A stretch of DNA of 64,000 bases from Combretum micranthum. Taxonomy: Eukaryota; Streptophyta; Magnoliopsida; Myrtales; Combretaceae. The notes under the pieces are model-generated. The model had not been told where the DNA came from, searched no databases, and worked only from the letters and a program-made list of their open reading frames with translations. The position numbers and the translations under genes were made by a program. How positions within the stretch are numbered: position 1 is the stretch's first letter; every line of letters begins with the position of its first letter. The stretch is from contig JAMXBD010000236.1 in NCBI GenBank assembly GCA_024138025.1, positions 62,001 through 126,000 on the forward strand, read 5' to 3'. Below, one piece after another: positions 22,911 through 35,500 of the stretch.

Positions 22911-23168
22911 GGTAAGGTGTGTCAATTCATGATTGACTCTGGAAGCTGTGAAAGCATTGTGTTTACTGAAGTTATACAGAAGCTAGGCATTGAGTCTGAG
23001 CAACACCCGAAACCTTATAAGTTGGCTTGGTTAAAAAAAGGGGGAGAGGTAACAGTTTCCAAGCGTGCTTTCATTTCTTTTTCTATTGGTTTTAAGTACA
23101 AGGATACTGTATGGTGTGATGTGGTGACAATGGACGCATGTCACTTGCTGTTAGGAAGGCCCTGGTAA
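22869..23168 (+). pseudogene. Retropepsin-type protease domain
   Basis: Aspartic protease that would cut Gag-Pol. The catalytic motif MIDSGS is present (D23-S24-G25 of the open frame), followed by the typical ESIVF strand. The C-terminal LLGRPW motif precedes a TAA (23166-23168) where a Gln codon is expected. The true upstream frame is shifted by one base near 22908, so the ATG at 22869 is not a genuine start. Otherwise of normal length and well conserved. Confidence 0.85.
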
Positions 23169-23362
23169 TTTGACAGGAACGTAATGCATGATGGACGAAC
23201 TAATTCATATAGTTTTGTGTATTAAGGGTGAAGATTATACTCGTACCCAGCAGAGATTTCCACAGTGACTAAGCCGACAAAATAGGGTATGATAGTAATT
23301 CCAGTATGTTTCCTTAGCCAAGTTTTGAGGATGAGATAAAGCAATCTGATATTGTTTTTGCT

Positions 23363-23695
23363 TTGTTGGGTAAGGAGGTTAGTGGAGATGTGGAGATACC
23401 TGGAATAGCAGTTTCAATAGTAGAGGAGTTTCGGGATGTATTTCCTGAGGATTTACCAGAGGGGTTACCTCTACTGCGTGATATTCAGCATCATATCGAT
23501 CTTGAACCTGGTGCAGCTTTGCCAAACCGACCACATTATCGAATGAGCCCTACAGAACATGAGGAGTTAAGGCGATAGGTTGAGGAATTGCTGACTAAAG
23601 GTTTCATCAGGGAAAGCTTGAGCCCGTATGCCGTCCCAGCCCTTCTAACACCCAAGAAAGATGGCTCTTGGCGCATGTGTGTGGACAGCCCGTGT
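23363..23695 (+). pseudogene. Reverse transcriptase N-terminal part only
   Basis: The linker and fingers of a gypsy RT are recognisable: [15 protein letters not shown], then [18 protein letters not shown] and [13 protein letters not shown]. The last is the conserved start of the RT core. A TAG at 23576-23578 replaces a Gln codon. The sequence breaks off immediately after CVDS. The palm with the catalytic YxDD motif, the thumb and RNase H (about 1.5 kb) are missing. A 25-bp repeat (one mismatch) at 23622-23646 and 23688-23712 sits at the break. Confidence 0.88.
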
Positions 23696-23699
23696 GCCG

Positions 23700-24945
23700 T
23701 CCCAGCCCTTCTGACCCATACTTTGCTAGAATTTTGGCAACGGTTCGAGCAGGAAAGAAGTCTGAGTATCTACTGCAAGATGGTTTTCTATTTAAGGGTA
23801 ATCAACTATGCATCCCGGATTACAGCTTGCGTACTCTGATCATTAAGGAACTGCATGGTGAGGGACATATAGGTTGAGACAGAACTTTACAATTAGTGCA
23901 AGCATCTTACTTTTGGCCAACCATCTGCAAAGAGGTTGAGCGTTTTGTACAGCGTTGTAGAATCTATCAAGTGTCAAAAGGATCGGCCACGAATGCAGGA
24001 TTGTATATGCCCCTTCCAATTCCCTCACAGTCGTGGGTTGATGTCAGTATGGACTTTGTGATGGGATTACCAAGAACACAACGAGATAATGATTCCATCT
24101 ATGTAGTTGTTGATCGATTCTCTAAAATGGTTCATTTTATTCCTTATAAGAAGACTACAGATGCCGTACGTGTGGCACAGTTGTACTTTCGTGAGGTATA
24201 CCGATTACATGGGTTGCCTTCAAGTATTGTTTCTGACAGGGACACTAGATTTCTTAGTCATTTATGGCGAAGTCTGTGGAGAATGGTCAACACTCAGTTA
24301 AACTTCAGTAGTGCCTACCATCCTCAAACAGATGGGCAAACTGAAGTGGTGAACCGGTCATTGGGCAATATGTTGAGAAGTTTGGTGGGTGAGCATGTGA
24401 AGAGTTGGGACCAGAAATTAAGCCAAGCTGAATTCGCATACAACCATGCAATTAATCGCAGCACGGGATTCAGTCCATTCCAGGCGGTGTACTCTATCAT
24501 TCCCCGTGGCCCACTTGACTTATTACCACTACCAGATAAAACCAGAGTCCATGGAAAAGCAAAGGACTTTGTCCATAATCTGCAGGAGGTTCATAAATCT
24601 GTGTATGACAATCTGGAAAGCGCTGCAAGCCGATACAAGATGGTTGCTGATAGAAAGAAACGTCATGTGGAGTTTGATGTGGAAGATTATGTTTGGTCTG
24701 TCCTTACTAAAGACAGGTTTCCTACGAGTGAATACAATAAGCTTTCTACTAGGAAGATTGGTCCAGTGGAAGTAATTGAGAAGATCAACCCCAATGCTTA
24801 TCGATTGAAGCTACCTAGCTATATTCGAACTGCAGATGTATTCAATGTTAAAAATCTCCTTCCTTATGTTGGTGATGATTCAGATGGGGAAAATTTGAGG
24901 GCGAATTCTGTCTACCCGGGAAGGATGATGCAGTGGACAAGATAG
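23700..24945 (+). pseudogene. Integrase, nearly complete open frame
   Basis: Integrase inserts the cDNA into host DNA. The zinc-binding HHCC module begins before the long open frame: HGEGH is visible at ~23852-23866, a TGA at 23875-23877 replaces an Arg codon, and the final cysteine of CxxC is Tyr (CRIY, 23956-23967). From 23896 to 24945 there are 349 open codons. The catalytic core keeps D53, D114 and E150 of this frame (MDFV, VSDRDTRF, QTDGQTE), a correct DD35E spacing. The C-terminal GPVEVIEKINPNAYRL and TADVFNVKNLLPY motifs follow. A shift near 24918 replaces the original end, which ran into the LTR. Confidence 0.9.
24918..24928 (+). other. Polypurine tract
   Basis: GGGAAGGATGA immediately precedes the 3' LTR and would prime plus-strand DNA synthesis. 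One T interrupts it. Confidence 0.6.
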
Positions 24946-25513
24946 CAAATAATTATTTGGAGAAATGGCATAGAATTTGACGATGACAGTTTCGTAATTT
25001 TGGGGAGTTTTGGATTTTGACCGAACGGGACCATATTCTGAAGGGAATCGATCCAACGAGTAGAACTCACCAGCTTTGCTCGTGACCCATGCCAGTTTTC
25101 TGCTAAATTCCTTCGCTTAGGCCATCAAAACCGTGTTTTTACTATTTTTAGTAACTTTTCTTTATGTCATATCTTTTCATAGGATAATAATCTTTTTTAT
25201 ATGCCATCGTGGCATAATCTCGTCCAATCATTTATTTTCGCCTTATGTATTATTTAGATAGATTTCCTTTTTTGGTAAAAAAAGCATATTATATATTCTA
25301 GGGTTACAGAAGGTGCAGACATATGTTATTTTGAATGAATTTTCTTTGAGAGTGTTTTCTCTTTATCCCAAAATTCGTAATCTTGTGTAGATTTCGCTTT
25401 GATGCAATATCTAGGTATTCTCTCAGAATCAATAGATATTTGAAGATCACAAGCCGGGTATTCGTGCGCGAATCAACGTCTTGCGATTGTTTCCCTTTTA
25501 TTCCGCTGCGTCA
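24929..25513 (+). repeat. 3' LTR
   Basis: TGCAGTGGACAAG... to GCTGCGTCA, 585 bp, partner of 20990-21574. Confidence 0.92.
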
Positions 25514-25517
25514 TTGA

Positions 25518-26609
25518 TAAAAGGAAATTTTAGGATATTTAGTTTGAAATTTGCAAAGATTTGTCATATTGTAAATTATAAATAGTGATGTTGTTGTTGC
25601 TAAAGTTTTGCTAGTAAAGATGACTTGATTTGCCTAATATTGTGATCATCCTGTGAAACAAAAAGGTCAGTAGTTGACGTGTTGTTAATTGTGGCCGCCT
25701 CGATAGTTAAGCTAGCAAGGTAGTGAGAAATGTAAATAAAAATAGTAGCACACTACGTGTGTAATTGTTGCCAGATGTCCAATAAAGGTTTCCCGCATCA
25801 TATTTATAGAGGATGATTTTGTAACCATTTAAATAAGTAATGCCATGTCTTGAGAATGTGGTCTGACATTGTAGGAGCATGTAACCAACCATTTGGCCAT
25901 ATCCTAAGTTTGTCAAAAGTGGGTAAGTCGCAATAAGTAGGTTAATCATCTATTGAATGAGGTGTGAGGTTGTCGAGCATACCTGAGCAATTACAATGAG
26001 ACAACAAGTTGGCTTATCATCTTGGGTTTTGATTTGTCCTTCTAAGAAGTAAGCCAAAAGAGATCTATTTGTGGCCTGACCGATTGGTTAGTATCTAAGG
26101 AGGTTAGCATGGGCTTAAGGCGACTATTTCTAAAACAACCCATAAACAAATATATGTCTTATTATATTCTCTTTTCCTTTTTTTTAAAAATATTTTTCTT
26201 AAAAAATATATCACTTGAATTTATGCTAACATATATGATGTATTTTTTAAATATATATATATATATATATATAGACCTCAACATGTTTGGTAAGTTAGAT
26301 AGCCTCACTTACCAAGGTATCCTCATTAAGAGATTGCATTCATTCCAATTATTAGACTTAAAGCATGGTGTTACTATATTATTACCAACTTCTCATGTTA
26401 AGATTAGGTTATTTGCGCATTGACCCTTCATTGGAAGCTATTGTCATTTTGTAGGCTCCCTCTTTGAAATAACACCTTATCTTCCATCCTGCTAAGGTGC
26501 TCATACCATTCCTTAGCCGCTACTTCTATGCCCTTGCACATCCTTGGAAAAACCTTAAGTACTCCTTGCATGCCCCCCAACACTCACAAGATGCCTTAAG
26601 GTACTTACA
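25518..26609. other. Unidentified repeat-like region
   Basis: No gene. The part 25600-26100 has a mixed composition and, on the minus strand, a TATAAATATGATGCGGG phrase like an LTR promoter, but I found no LTR ends. An AT microsatellite lies at about 26251-26272. Confidence 0.4.
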
Positions 26610-26614
26610 ACCAA

Positions 26615-28804
26615 TATTATTAGACCCGACCTAAGGGCTTGACCCGAGCATATAAAGAGTCAAGGGTTAAGGAGTAAAATCAAATTGAACTAAGGATTAA
26701 ATTGCAATTAAATTAACTTGTTCCTAATTAGAGGTCAAGTTCAACCGAGTTAAGCCAAGTGAGTCAACTCGGGTTTGACAACACTGTTTATGACACAATC
26801 TATGATTGTACACCATGTATGTAAACCCCCAAAGTTTTACGATAGCTTAAACTTAATCTCAAATTGAAAGGTCAACCGAAAACCTTAAAATCAACAAAAC
26901 CTTAGTTAGACGTAACAAGTTTAAGTCTGGTAATCCCATGTTCATAACCCTAAGTGAGTGAGAGATTAGTATGTAGAATAGTTCATAATGACATAAGAAA
27001 GCTTAAAAATATCATATTAGTAAAACCGCAATTCGTTTTGAATCTAAACGAATATAATTTTTGGAAACATGTCCCGGGGCTCGAAATAGTAAAAATATTC
27101 CTAATATACCGTTAGACTCGTAATAATATAAGTTTTTCAAAAATATCAATTTTATAATTTTTCGATAAGTAAAAATATTAGATATCGCATTTATACGTGT
27201 ATTTTCTTACTACCGGTACTTTATTAGTCACATCCACTTTACATTACACTATTCATTTATCTCTACTTTTTCTAACACCTACTCTTACCTCTATACACCT
27301 ATTATCTTTACTTTTTACCTTTCTCATTACTTTATATCACATCTACCTTACATATTACTATTCTCAATACACAAAACACAAAAGAAAAAAAAAATCACAT
27401 CTCTTCTCTCCTTAATGGCCGGTGCTCGCCTCCCCCCCCCCCCCTCCCCCCTCTTTTCTCTTTCTTTCTTTTTTTTTCAATTTTTCTTAATTTAAATCAC
27501 TCAAAAATCTCTCCTCATTTTCCTATAAATACCTCATCCTCTTTTATTTCTTTCATACATCATCTATCCATAAAATTCACTACCAAAACTCTCCAAAATT
27601 CTCCTCTCAAAAATCTCTCCAAATACTTTCCCAAAATACTCTCCAACTTCCTTCTACATACACAAAACCCATTCACCTATACTATTCCAAATCCTCTTTA
27701 GGTAAGACTTCTTTCCATATTTCTTTCTACCATGTCATGTAACTTTACATGATCAATCATGATGAGTTCCTAAACTTAATGTTCTGAAAGCTACACTATG
27801 TTCATGTATTGTTCATGAAAATCTATTTCTCTATTTTTATGTTGTTATTATATTTTGCACATATTGTTATTGCTATTATGTTAACCTCTTATATATATCT
27901 AATTAAATATAATTATGTACCTATATATATATAATCTTTAGAGCATATTACTTCAAGTTGTGCAATTTATTTATTTCATGATTGTTTTAAGACTAGTCTC
28001 TAGTCTTAGACTTGTCCTTATCAAGTTAAAACAATTTTCTTTTCTTTTCAGAACTAGTCCATTTCTTAGTCTGAGAGCCTTGATTTAAAGCTAAGTCTCT
28101 CAATACTTAACTTATATTGTTTTGTTATTATAATTTTTCTTGTTATCATTCTCATATCCATGCCAAATTAAAGAGTGTTATCTAAACCACCAAGTTTAAA
28201 CTATGCTTTTTAAAAGAGATCTTTGTCACCAAAGGAGAGTTCTAAATCCATTGAACATATAGTTCTCGGAAAACTATATGTCTTGCTTGCCCATGTGTTT
28301 GTTGCATGTCACTTAGATGCCTAAAAACTTGATTGATTTTATTACTCAAGTATTTATCTTGGAAATAATTCTCACTAAGTCCGTTAGCTTATATCCCTAT
28401 AGATATCTTTTGTAATTCAGCTATTTGTGGTTGAGGCCACGTGGACCTTGCAGTCAGGTATTTCCCATTTTGGTTAAGAAATTTTTAGATGAAGTTTAGC
28501 ATTAGTTTTAGATGTAGAATTCATAGAAAATTTCTTGTAATAGATTGTAGTTATTTTGGCGGGGGAATGCCTTTAAGACTTGTAAGACAATTATTATGAA
28601 TGCATGAATATTATGATTTCCTTTTCTTAATTTGTTATTGTATCTTCTTAAGCTTCATATTTCAAAGTTGGTCATCTAAATTTGTGGGGAGCATGCCTTA
28701 CACTTGATATCGAAGCTTTTGGGAATGACTAAGGTTGTCATACTTAAGCTCTAATATTGAGTGTGGCAGACTATTATGTTTAGGATATATTTTGGGGCGT
28801 AACA
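26615..28804 (+). mobile_element. Solo LTR, ~2.2 kb
   Basis: Bounded by a perfect 5-bp duplication ACCAA (26610-26614 and 28805-28809). It starts TATTATTAGACCC (TG changed to TA) and ends GGGGCGTAACA. A promoter-like CTATAAATACC (TATA at 27524-27530) is followed by a C/T-rich leader and a splice-donor-like AG|GTAAGA at ~27700. There is no internal coding region. It is a classic product of recombination between two LTRs of a gypsy element. The general look resembles Tekay/Del-type chromoviruses, but lineage is inferred. C13 lies at 27432-27444. Confidence 0.8.
27524..27530 (+). promoter_or_regulatory. TATA box of the solo LTR
   Basis: TATAAAT followed ~30 bases later by a pyrimidine-rich leader typical of a plant LTR R region. 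Confidence 0.5.
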
Positions 28805-28889
28805 ACCAACCCCCAAAACTTGAAAAAGGTTAACATTTATATTTTATAAAAAAAAAATATGTACAATGTATGTTTTTTATAGAGCAAAT

Positions 28890-29016
28890 TAAAATATAAG
28901 AGGATATGTAACTAAGTGGCTAAAAGTTTCCTTTTTCAATTAAGATGCCATCTGTTCAAATCACATAATTGTCATTTCACTTTTTTTAAGATGCATTTGC
29001 ATTTATTGCTTAATTG

Positions 29017-29047
<31 letters not shown>

Positions 29048-29050
29048 ATA
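28890..29050 (+). mobile_element. tRNA-derived SINE-like sequence
   Basis: TAACTAAGTGGC (28909-28920) resembles an A box. CTGTTCAAATCA (28952-28963) resembles a B box at ~32 bases. A CT microsatellite closes the block (29021-29047). Target duplication not found. Confidence 0.4.
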
Positions 29051-30540
29051 ACAACTTTACTTTTTTTTTTCGTAGTAACTAATAATATTAGATTCATACA
29101 TTGTAAACCTTATATTTAACTAAATAAATTATATTTGGTTGTTGCTTTTATTAGCAATGTACCATAAATAATAATTTCTTTATCCATATTACAAATTTTA
29201 TCACATTAGTTATTTGTAAAAATCACCAAATATATGACTTAGTTTAGTTACAAATTTTTTTGTAAATACTGTTATGATGTAAATTATAAATGATCGGTTA
29301 TTGATTAACTTATATTCAAAATGATTTTTTTAGTATCATTAACTAAATTAACATGAAAATTTATTCTGAAAAAAATTGTAGAATATCAATATTCACGTTA
29401 ATTTGCTCTTTTTATTCTACTTGCATGCTCTTATAAATTTTTTTTTCCTAGTCTATTTTTATTGAAAGTAACAATGACATAAGTCGTATGTCTTATTTTT
29501 TTCCCAACAAATCCATAAATCAATTTGAATTAAGATATATGCTATAATGAAAAGATGAAAAAAAAACATTATATATATATATATATGGAGGAGCAAATCC
29601 AACCCTTAAATTTTTATTCCGTGTACATTCTTAGGCATGCCTTAGGTGAAACTTTTATCATCTAGCTTGGCTAATCTTATAGCCATATAAATCATACCCA
29701 CATCCTACCATTAAATCATACCCAGTACAATAGGGTTATCCACCCACCCCATCATTTAAGACTTTAACTCAAGCTTTTTCCTTGATAAGATCATTGTATT
29801 TAAATGGATATTAGCCATGGATAAATTATTATATGCAGATTTTCACTCATTTCCATTCTACCTCTGTAGATGACCACCGTCAAAATCAGAACCCAAAAGA
29901 GATTATTATGTATATAATGGATGTCAATGAATAAAAGTTGTCCAAATTCTTTCCCTTAGCCAGTAAATATTGTGGCAAGAAGGTCATGAAAAACGAGAAA
30001 GAAAAGATGTATTCTCATATCACACAACGCTACTCATTGGAATTAAGACAAATTGTAAATATTTGATTTCTTCAAAATTTGTAAATCTTTAGAAAAATTA
30101 GTTTTAGACCGCTATTTTACATTTTTCCTTTGAATAAGGTAATTAAAAATGCCAAAATGCAGATAAAAAAAGCATAAAGTAAAGAGATAAGTTTAATTTT
30201 AAAGATAAAAAAAATATTAAGTATGCATAAACAAATTTAAGAGATATTTCTACAAATTACTGTTATAATAATTATAGATGATTGGATCTGACTGTAGTAA
30301 TCACGTGTGTGCAACATCTGGCTCGCGTTATACGTGGCTTCAAAAGATTGACTTGGCAAAAGCACATAATGACATGTAAGAATGACTTATGAAGAGATGA
30401 TAAGGAGGAAGAGTAAGTAATTTCAGATAGCTCGAATGCACGCGTGATAGGTGGAGGAGCTATACGACATCAACCCCACAATTCCTAGAGAGAGGCAATG
30501 AATTCTTCATTTTGATTCATGTTTGATCTCTGTGATTACA
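29050..30540. other. AT-rich DNA without recognisable gene
   Basis: Only short frames, an AT microsatellite (29571-29586) and a less AT-rich patch (30290-30540) are present. Confidence 0.5.
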
Positions 30541-30900
30541 ATCCGGTAGCACGACGATGATCCTCTGAACCTTTGAATTCTTTTTAAATGAGGAGAACTC
30601 CTGGAGTATTTATAGAGTTTGATTATTGACAGCATCCGTTAGATCGTAAGGTATGTCAACGACTCATATGATTCCTTCTTCTGATGGATTCTTCTATGGG
30701 CTTATTTTGAGTTTAAACCCACCAAAGATTCTTTTAAGTGCATGAGCTTTTCTGAGAAATGTTAAGAGCGGACAAATTGGTTCAACGATCCTTACTCTAA
30801 GCCCGCCTTATCAAATCTCCTATAAGTATCTCAAAACATAAACTTGACTCTTCAGGTTTTGTCACTTAGCCCAATAATCAAATCTAAACATTTATATATT
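30540..30900 (-). mobile_element. LTR-like repeat, copy 1
   Basis: On the minus strand, CTATAAATACTCCAGGAG followed by CTCCTCATTT reads as a TATA box and start region. The block shares ordered phrases (AAATGAGGA-GAGCTCC, GAGTATTT, GAATCTTTTTAAGT, CTTGACTC) with 36440-36760. No TG...CA ends were fixed. Confidence 0.4.
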
Positions 30901-30999
30901 ATTAAATTAGCCATCTATAATAATTAATAAAAGAAAAATGTTATTATATAAATGCCCAACCTCTCATCGTACATATTAAATATTGTTTTTGGATGAGAT

Positions 31000-32154
31000 A
31001 TGTATCCGACCTAAAAGATCTTCTGTGATCATCTTTTTCCATTGTCTTCTTATGAATTATCCCATTTTCTATACCATGTTTGAATTCCGATTGTTGTGGT
31101 TGAAAATATTGAACATCACAGCAAATTGTCTAGACAAGATCCTTCTTATTAGAGAAAGAAGATCTACTTGAGCAGTTGCTGTCATGGTAATCTGTCCCGT
31201 ATCGGATGTTCTTCTGCGGTGGTTGGTGTCAATCTGATCTGAAGGCTATGACATACGTGCTACGTGTTATTATTAAAAAAAACAATAAATAAATAAATGC
31301 ATGCATTGACTTATAGAAAAAGCTTATATGGATATCACATTTCACGTTTGATAGATAATTGTGTAATTATTACGTGATTGTAGGGGTCGTGATTATTTTA
31401 AAAATTATCTATTATCTTATTTATTTATTAATATATAATTGGAAGTTACTAGGGATGAACGTAGAATTATACAATCGGAAGGTGGATCTTAATTAAGTTA
31501 ATTTTAAAATTATTTATTAATATTCACTGACTACTTTAATTATATTACATCTTATATATCTTTGAAAATTTTATAATGATTTCAATGTGATATTTTTTAT
31601 AACTTCATGAAAAAAATCATTCAAATAATAATTAAGAATATTTAGTGTATTTCATAAAAGATAATATATATATATCACTTAAAAATTAATTATTATAAAA
31701 AATATAGAGTTAATATCTATATAAATTTTACTTTTAATAAAATAAATCATAAAATATATCTAGATATGATATTTATTCAATACTTTGTGTTCATTTTCCT
31801 AGCATTACATGTAGAAAAAAACAGTGCTACTAAATCAAATTATATAATTAATGTGCAATGTGATTACTTTTAGCATAAATAAATCATAATATATGTAGAT
31901 ATAATAGTTATTCAATAATTCTTGTGTATTTAAATAGCATTAATTGAAGAAAAAAAGTTGCTAAATCAAATTATATAATTAGTATGCAACAATATTCAAT
32001 TGTAAAGTAGATAATAATAACGATTACTTTGTACTTTACTTTGAACATAAAATAGTTATTAATAAGAATTTATTTAGTTTGAATAATTTTATAATGAAAG
32101 AATTTAATATTATTAGTTACTATGAAAAAAAAGTTAAAAAAGACACACACATAG

Positions 32155-32185
<31 letters not shown>

Positions 32186-32481
32186 TTATATAGGGAGAGA
32201 GAGAAAAATAGTTAGTGTAAGAGAAAGAAAAAGCTAATATAATAAATACATTGAAAAAAAAATAAAAAAAAGGTATTTTCATGGAATTTGATCATGATCT
32301 ATATATATATATATAAAATGGATATATACTTAACCACTGTATCACTTTTATTTTAATATTATATATTTTTTATAATATACATATATAATACATATTTTTT
32401 AAAAAACCTTTAAAAGTTTTTTTTTTCCGGGATCTGGACGGTCGGGACCCTACTACTACGTATACGGTATACCTACATGTA

Positions 32482-32512
<31 letters not shown>

Positions 32513-35500
32513 CTATTCAAATATTTTTTTTCCGGCTTGCACAGAGACATTATTATTACGGGGTATGGGTCCGGACCAAGTTGGCTTATAAAGAATGTAG
32601 CTGTTCTGACAAAGTGATGTTAAGGGACAGACAACAGAATTATAGGAGCAAAAAAATTAAGCTCCACTGGCTCAACTTGCCATTGAAAATCATTAAAGAG
32701 ACCAAAGGTCGTCCCAATTAACTTTCAAATTTGCTCATTTTGGAAGTTGGAGGATATAAGAATTAAGAACCTATATGAAAGGTGGATCATGTTGGATAAT
32801 AATTACCCATAACCATATCTAATGAGGTATTTATATAATGTGAGGCTATAAATCAATGTGCATGGCTTATAAAGTTTTCAATAAGAGAAATATTTCGCTT
32901 AATTTTATTAAATTAGAAATAAGTCTTAAAACTTCTAAATTTGTAAAATACTGAACGACCACATGAAATATAGAGGAATTAAATTCCAATTTAATAGGAT
33001 TATCATAAAGTTGTAATAATTATTATAATATTCACTTAACATAAAAAAAAATAATTATTAGAGTAAAAATAAAATACTATAGTGTTATTTGTTTATTGTA
33101 GAGAATCATAATTGTATATGTGATGTTTTTAAAATAGTAATATTTATGATAAAAATTAAAAATAAATCATTAAATAATAATTTATGTATTTAGAGAGATA
33201 ATAATTGTTATTCATTATTTTGCATAACCTCCAACTAAACCAAGTTAATAAGACATTCACCATCTAATCTTATAAGCCAAAACTTAACATTTTATTTTGC
33301 TTCGTCTGTTTTTCTGTGCGGATTGTGTGTAGTTTTACATGAATTGCGGAAGAAAATTTATATTAATTTACAAAGTTATATAATGAATACCTCAGCATCA
33401 CTAATAACGAATTTTTAGGTAATGTGGTTGAAAAAGGCTAATATTTGTTAACTTTACTATTATAGACCAAAGCTTTGTAATAGGACCCATTATCAGCAGG
33501 TGGATACATGTATGTCTATTTAGCAAGAAACAGACTGGCCATAGATCATATACAGATAACAAGTAAATAATTTTACTTATAAAAAAAATCAAGTAGACCA
33601 AATATAGATAAGTAGATACAGATAAAAAATAAATCCTAAAATGATGGAAAAAATTAGGCCTAAAAATCTTTCAATGAAGATGTATCGTGATTAACGGGGA
33701 GATTATCTTTCTCTTACAAAAAACTTATCCATTCTTGGATATCACCATTTAACTTCAACTTTTACGGCACAATTTGTTCTATCTATTCATTTGGCTTATA
33801 TTTATTTTGAATTTCTTTTAATTTTATTTATTATTTTTTTAAATTATAAAAAAAAGTCTTGTCATATGCCCTTGAGAATAGTGTATTCAATTCTACATGG
33901 CACACATAATGATAAATATCATATGTCTTACTTTTCATCATCGATAACAAGTGGGTGTCAAAAGTAGACAAAGAAATGAGAAAAAATAATCGACCCCATA
34001 AAGGGCGAGGAGAGAAATCAAAGGGCTGAGCGAAATCATGGAACTAGGGTACGATGCTGCATGTGGACGATAGCTGTTGCCATCGAATGGATTCATGCTG
34101 TGCTTTAAGTATATATGTTGACAATTTGGAAAGTAATGGCATGTGATGCAAGTAGGGTTTGGAAATTATTCTTTAAAATTCAGAGAATGTTCAACCCGTA
34201 TCAACTTATAGTCACGAAACACAAGGTTGGCTCTTAATCACGAGCATGTAAGTGGTATCTGAAGAAGGAAAGTATATTCATACTTATTAGCCGGCACTTG
34301 TTGTTATTAAGAATAAAAGCTTTAATTAGTTAAAAAGCAATTAGATGAAAAATTAGACGGTTTTCTCTTTTGTCACTTCTTGGATAAGTGTCTCAAAGCA
34401 ATAATTTACGATTCTCTTAAAAATAAATTTATTATAAAGAGATGTGGGCAAAATGTGGTTTGATTTTCGGTTGATGATCAAAGAGAAACTATAAATCACA
34501 TTATGTAGTTAGATCCTTTTTCAAGTCCATTCTACGGCTCAAAAGCTGAAATTAAACCATTTGAAAATAGATTTTGATTTGCTTTTGACTCAAACCATAT
34601 TTGTTTTTTGTATTTTCATAGAGGACTAAATTTGATTTATAGTCTTTAAGCCAAATTTTTTATTTAGATTTAACTCATTTTACTAAGGTAATAGGGGATA
34701 AAGAGTTAAGCTAGTATTATTTAGAATTGTAAGGAAGAATTGACATGGTGAATTTAGATCAGTGCTTATTGAAATTGTCATGTTTAATTCTAAATTTTCT
34801 TTTTATAAGACTCATATACTAAAAAACCTTTATTGGATGAATTCACTTTGGGATTCATTATTGAAAATGATTATTCCTGACTATTCATCGTCAATGTGAT
34901 CTTATAGATAATATCAATGGCCACGCTTTATAAAGATCCCCAATCCCTTTTTGTTTGGATAGTATGGAATTTTAGAAAAATATTATTATACTACCAAATT
35001 TCCAACTCAAAAGATCAAACACTTGTTTGAATCAACAATACATGCCTTTTGTTTGTTATTATTGAGATTTGATATTTTCTAACTCCCTTACTTGCCAAGT
35101 ATATGTTTAATCCTATTGAAATTGGCTACCCATTTTCTCTAATCTCTTCTCTTTTAATAATCTTTTTTGCCTTACTACATGTCCTTCCTTTCAAACCATG
35201 AGTATCACTATACATACATGGCATGCGCATATGACCGTTCTATCCAAACCCTTATGCCTACACATTCCTTTGTTGTTGATTTCTTTTTTTTTTTTCCAAA
35301 CATTTTATTATCTTTTTATCTTATTATATTTTTTTTTTATTTACCCTAGAATTATTCTTTTACTCCTCAAGTCACATTCTATTATAAAAAATAGGCATGT
35401 AATTTCTAGTCCTTTGGTGAAGCATATATGGTGAAGGGAATATATGTTAAAAATTTGATAGTAGAATAATTTAGATTATTGATATCAAAGTGAAATAAGT

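Larger units (their letters stand above)
20990..25513 (+). mobile_element. Ty3/gypsy retrotransposon with RT deletion
   Basis: A 4.5-kb element with two 585-bp LTRs (TG...CA), a Met-tRNA primer-binding site, gag, protease, the start of RT, integrase and a purine-rich tract before the 3' LTR. TTGA flanks both ends (20986-20989 and 25514-25517). A usual gypsy duplication is 5 bp, and ATTGAT occurs on both sides overlapping the ends. Order PR-RT-IN places it in Ty3/gypsy. The frame originally ran into the 3' LTR, as in some chromovirus clades. Several stops and frameshifts plus loss of most of RT and all RNase H make it non-autonomous. LTRs differ by scattered substitutions and small indels, so it is moderately old. 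Confidence 0.93.
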
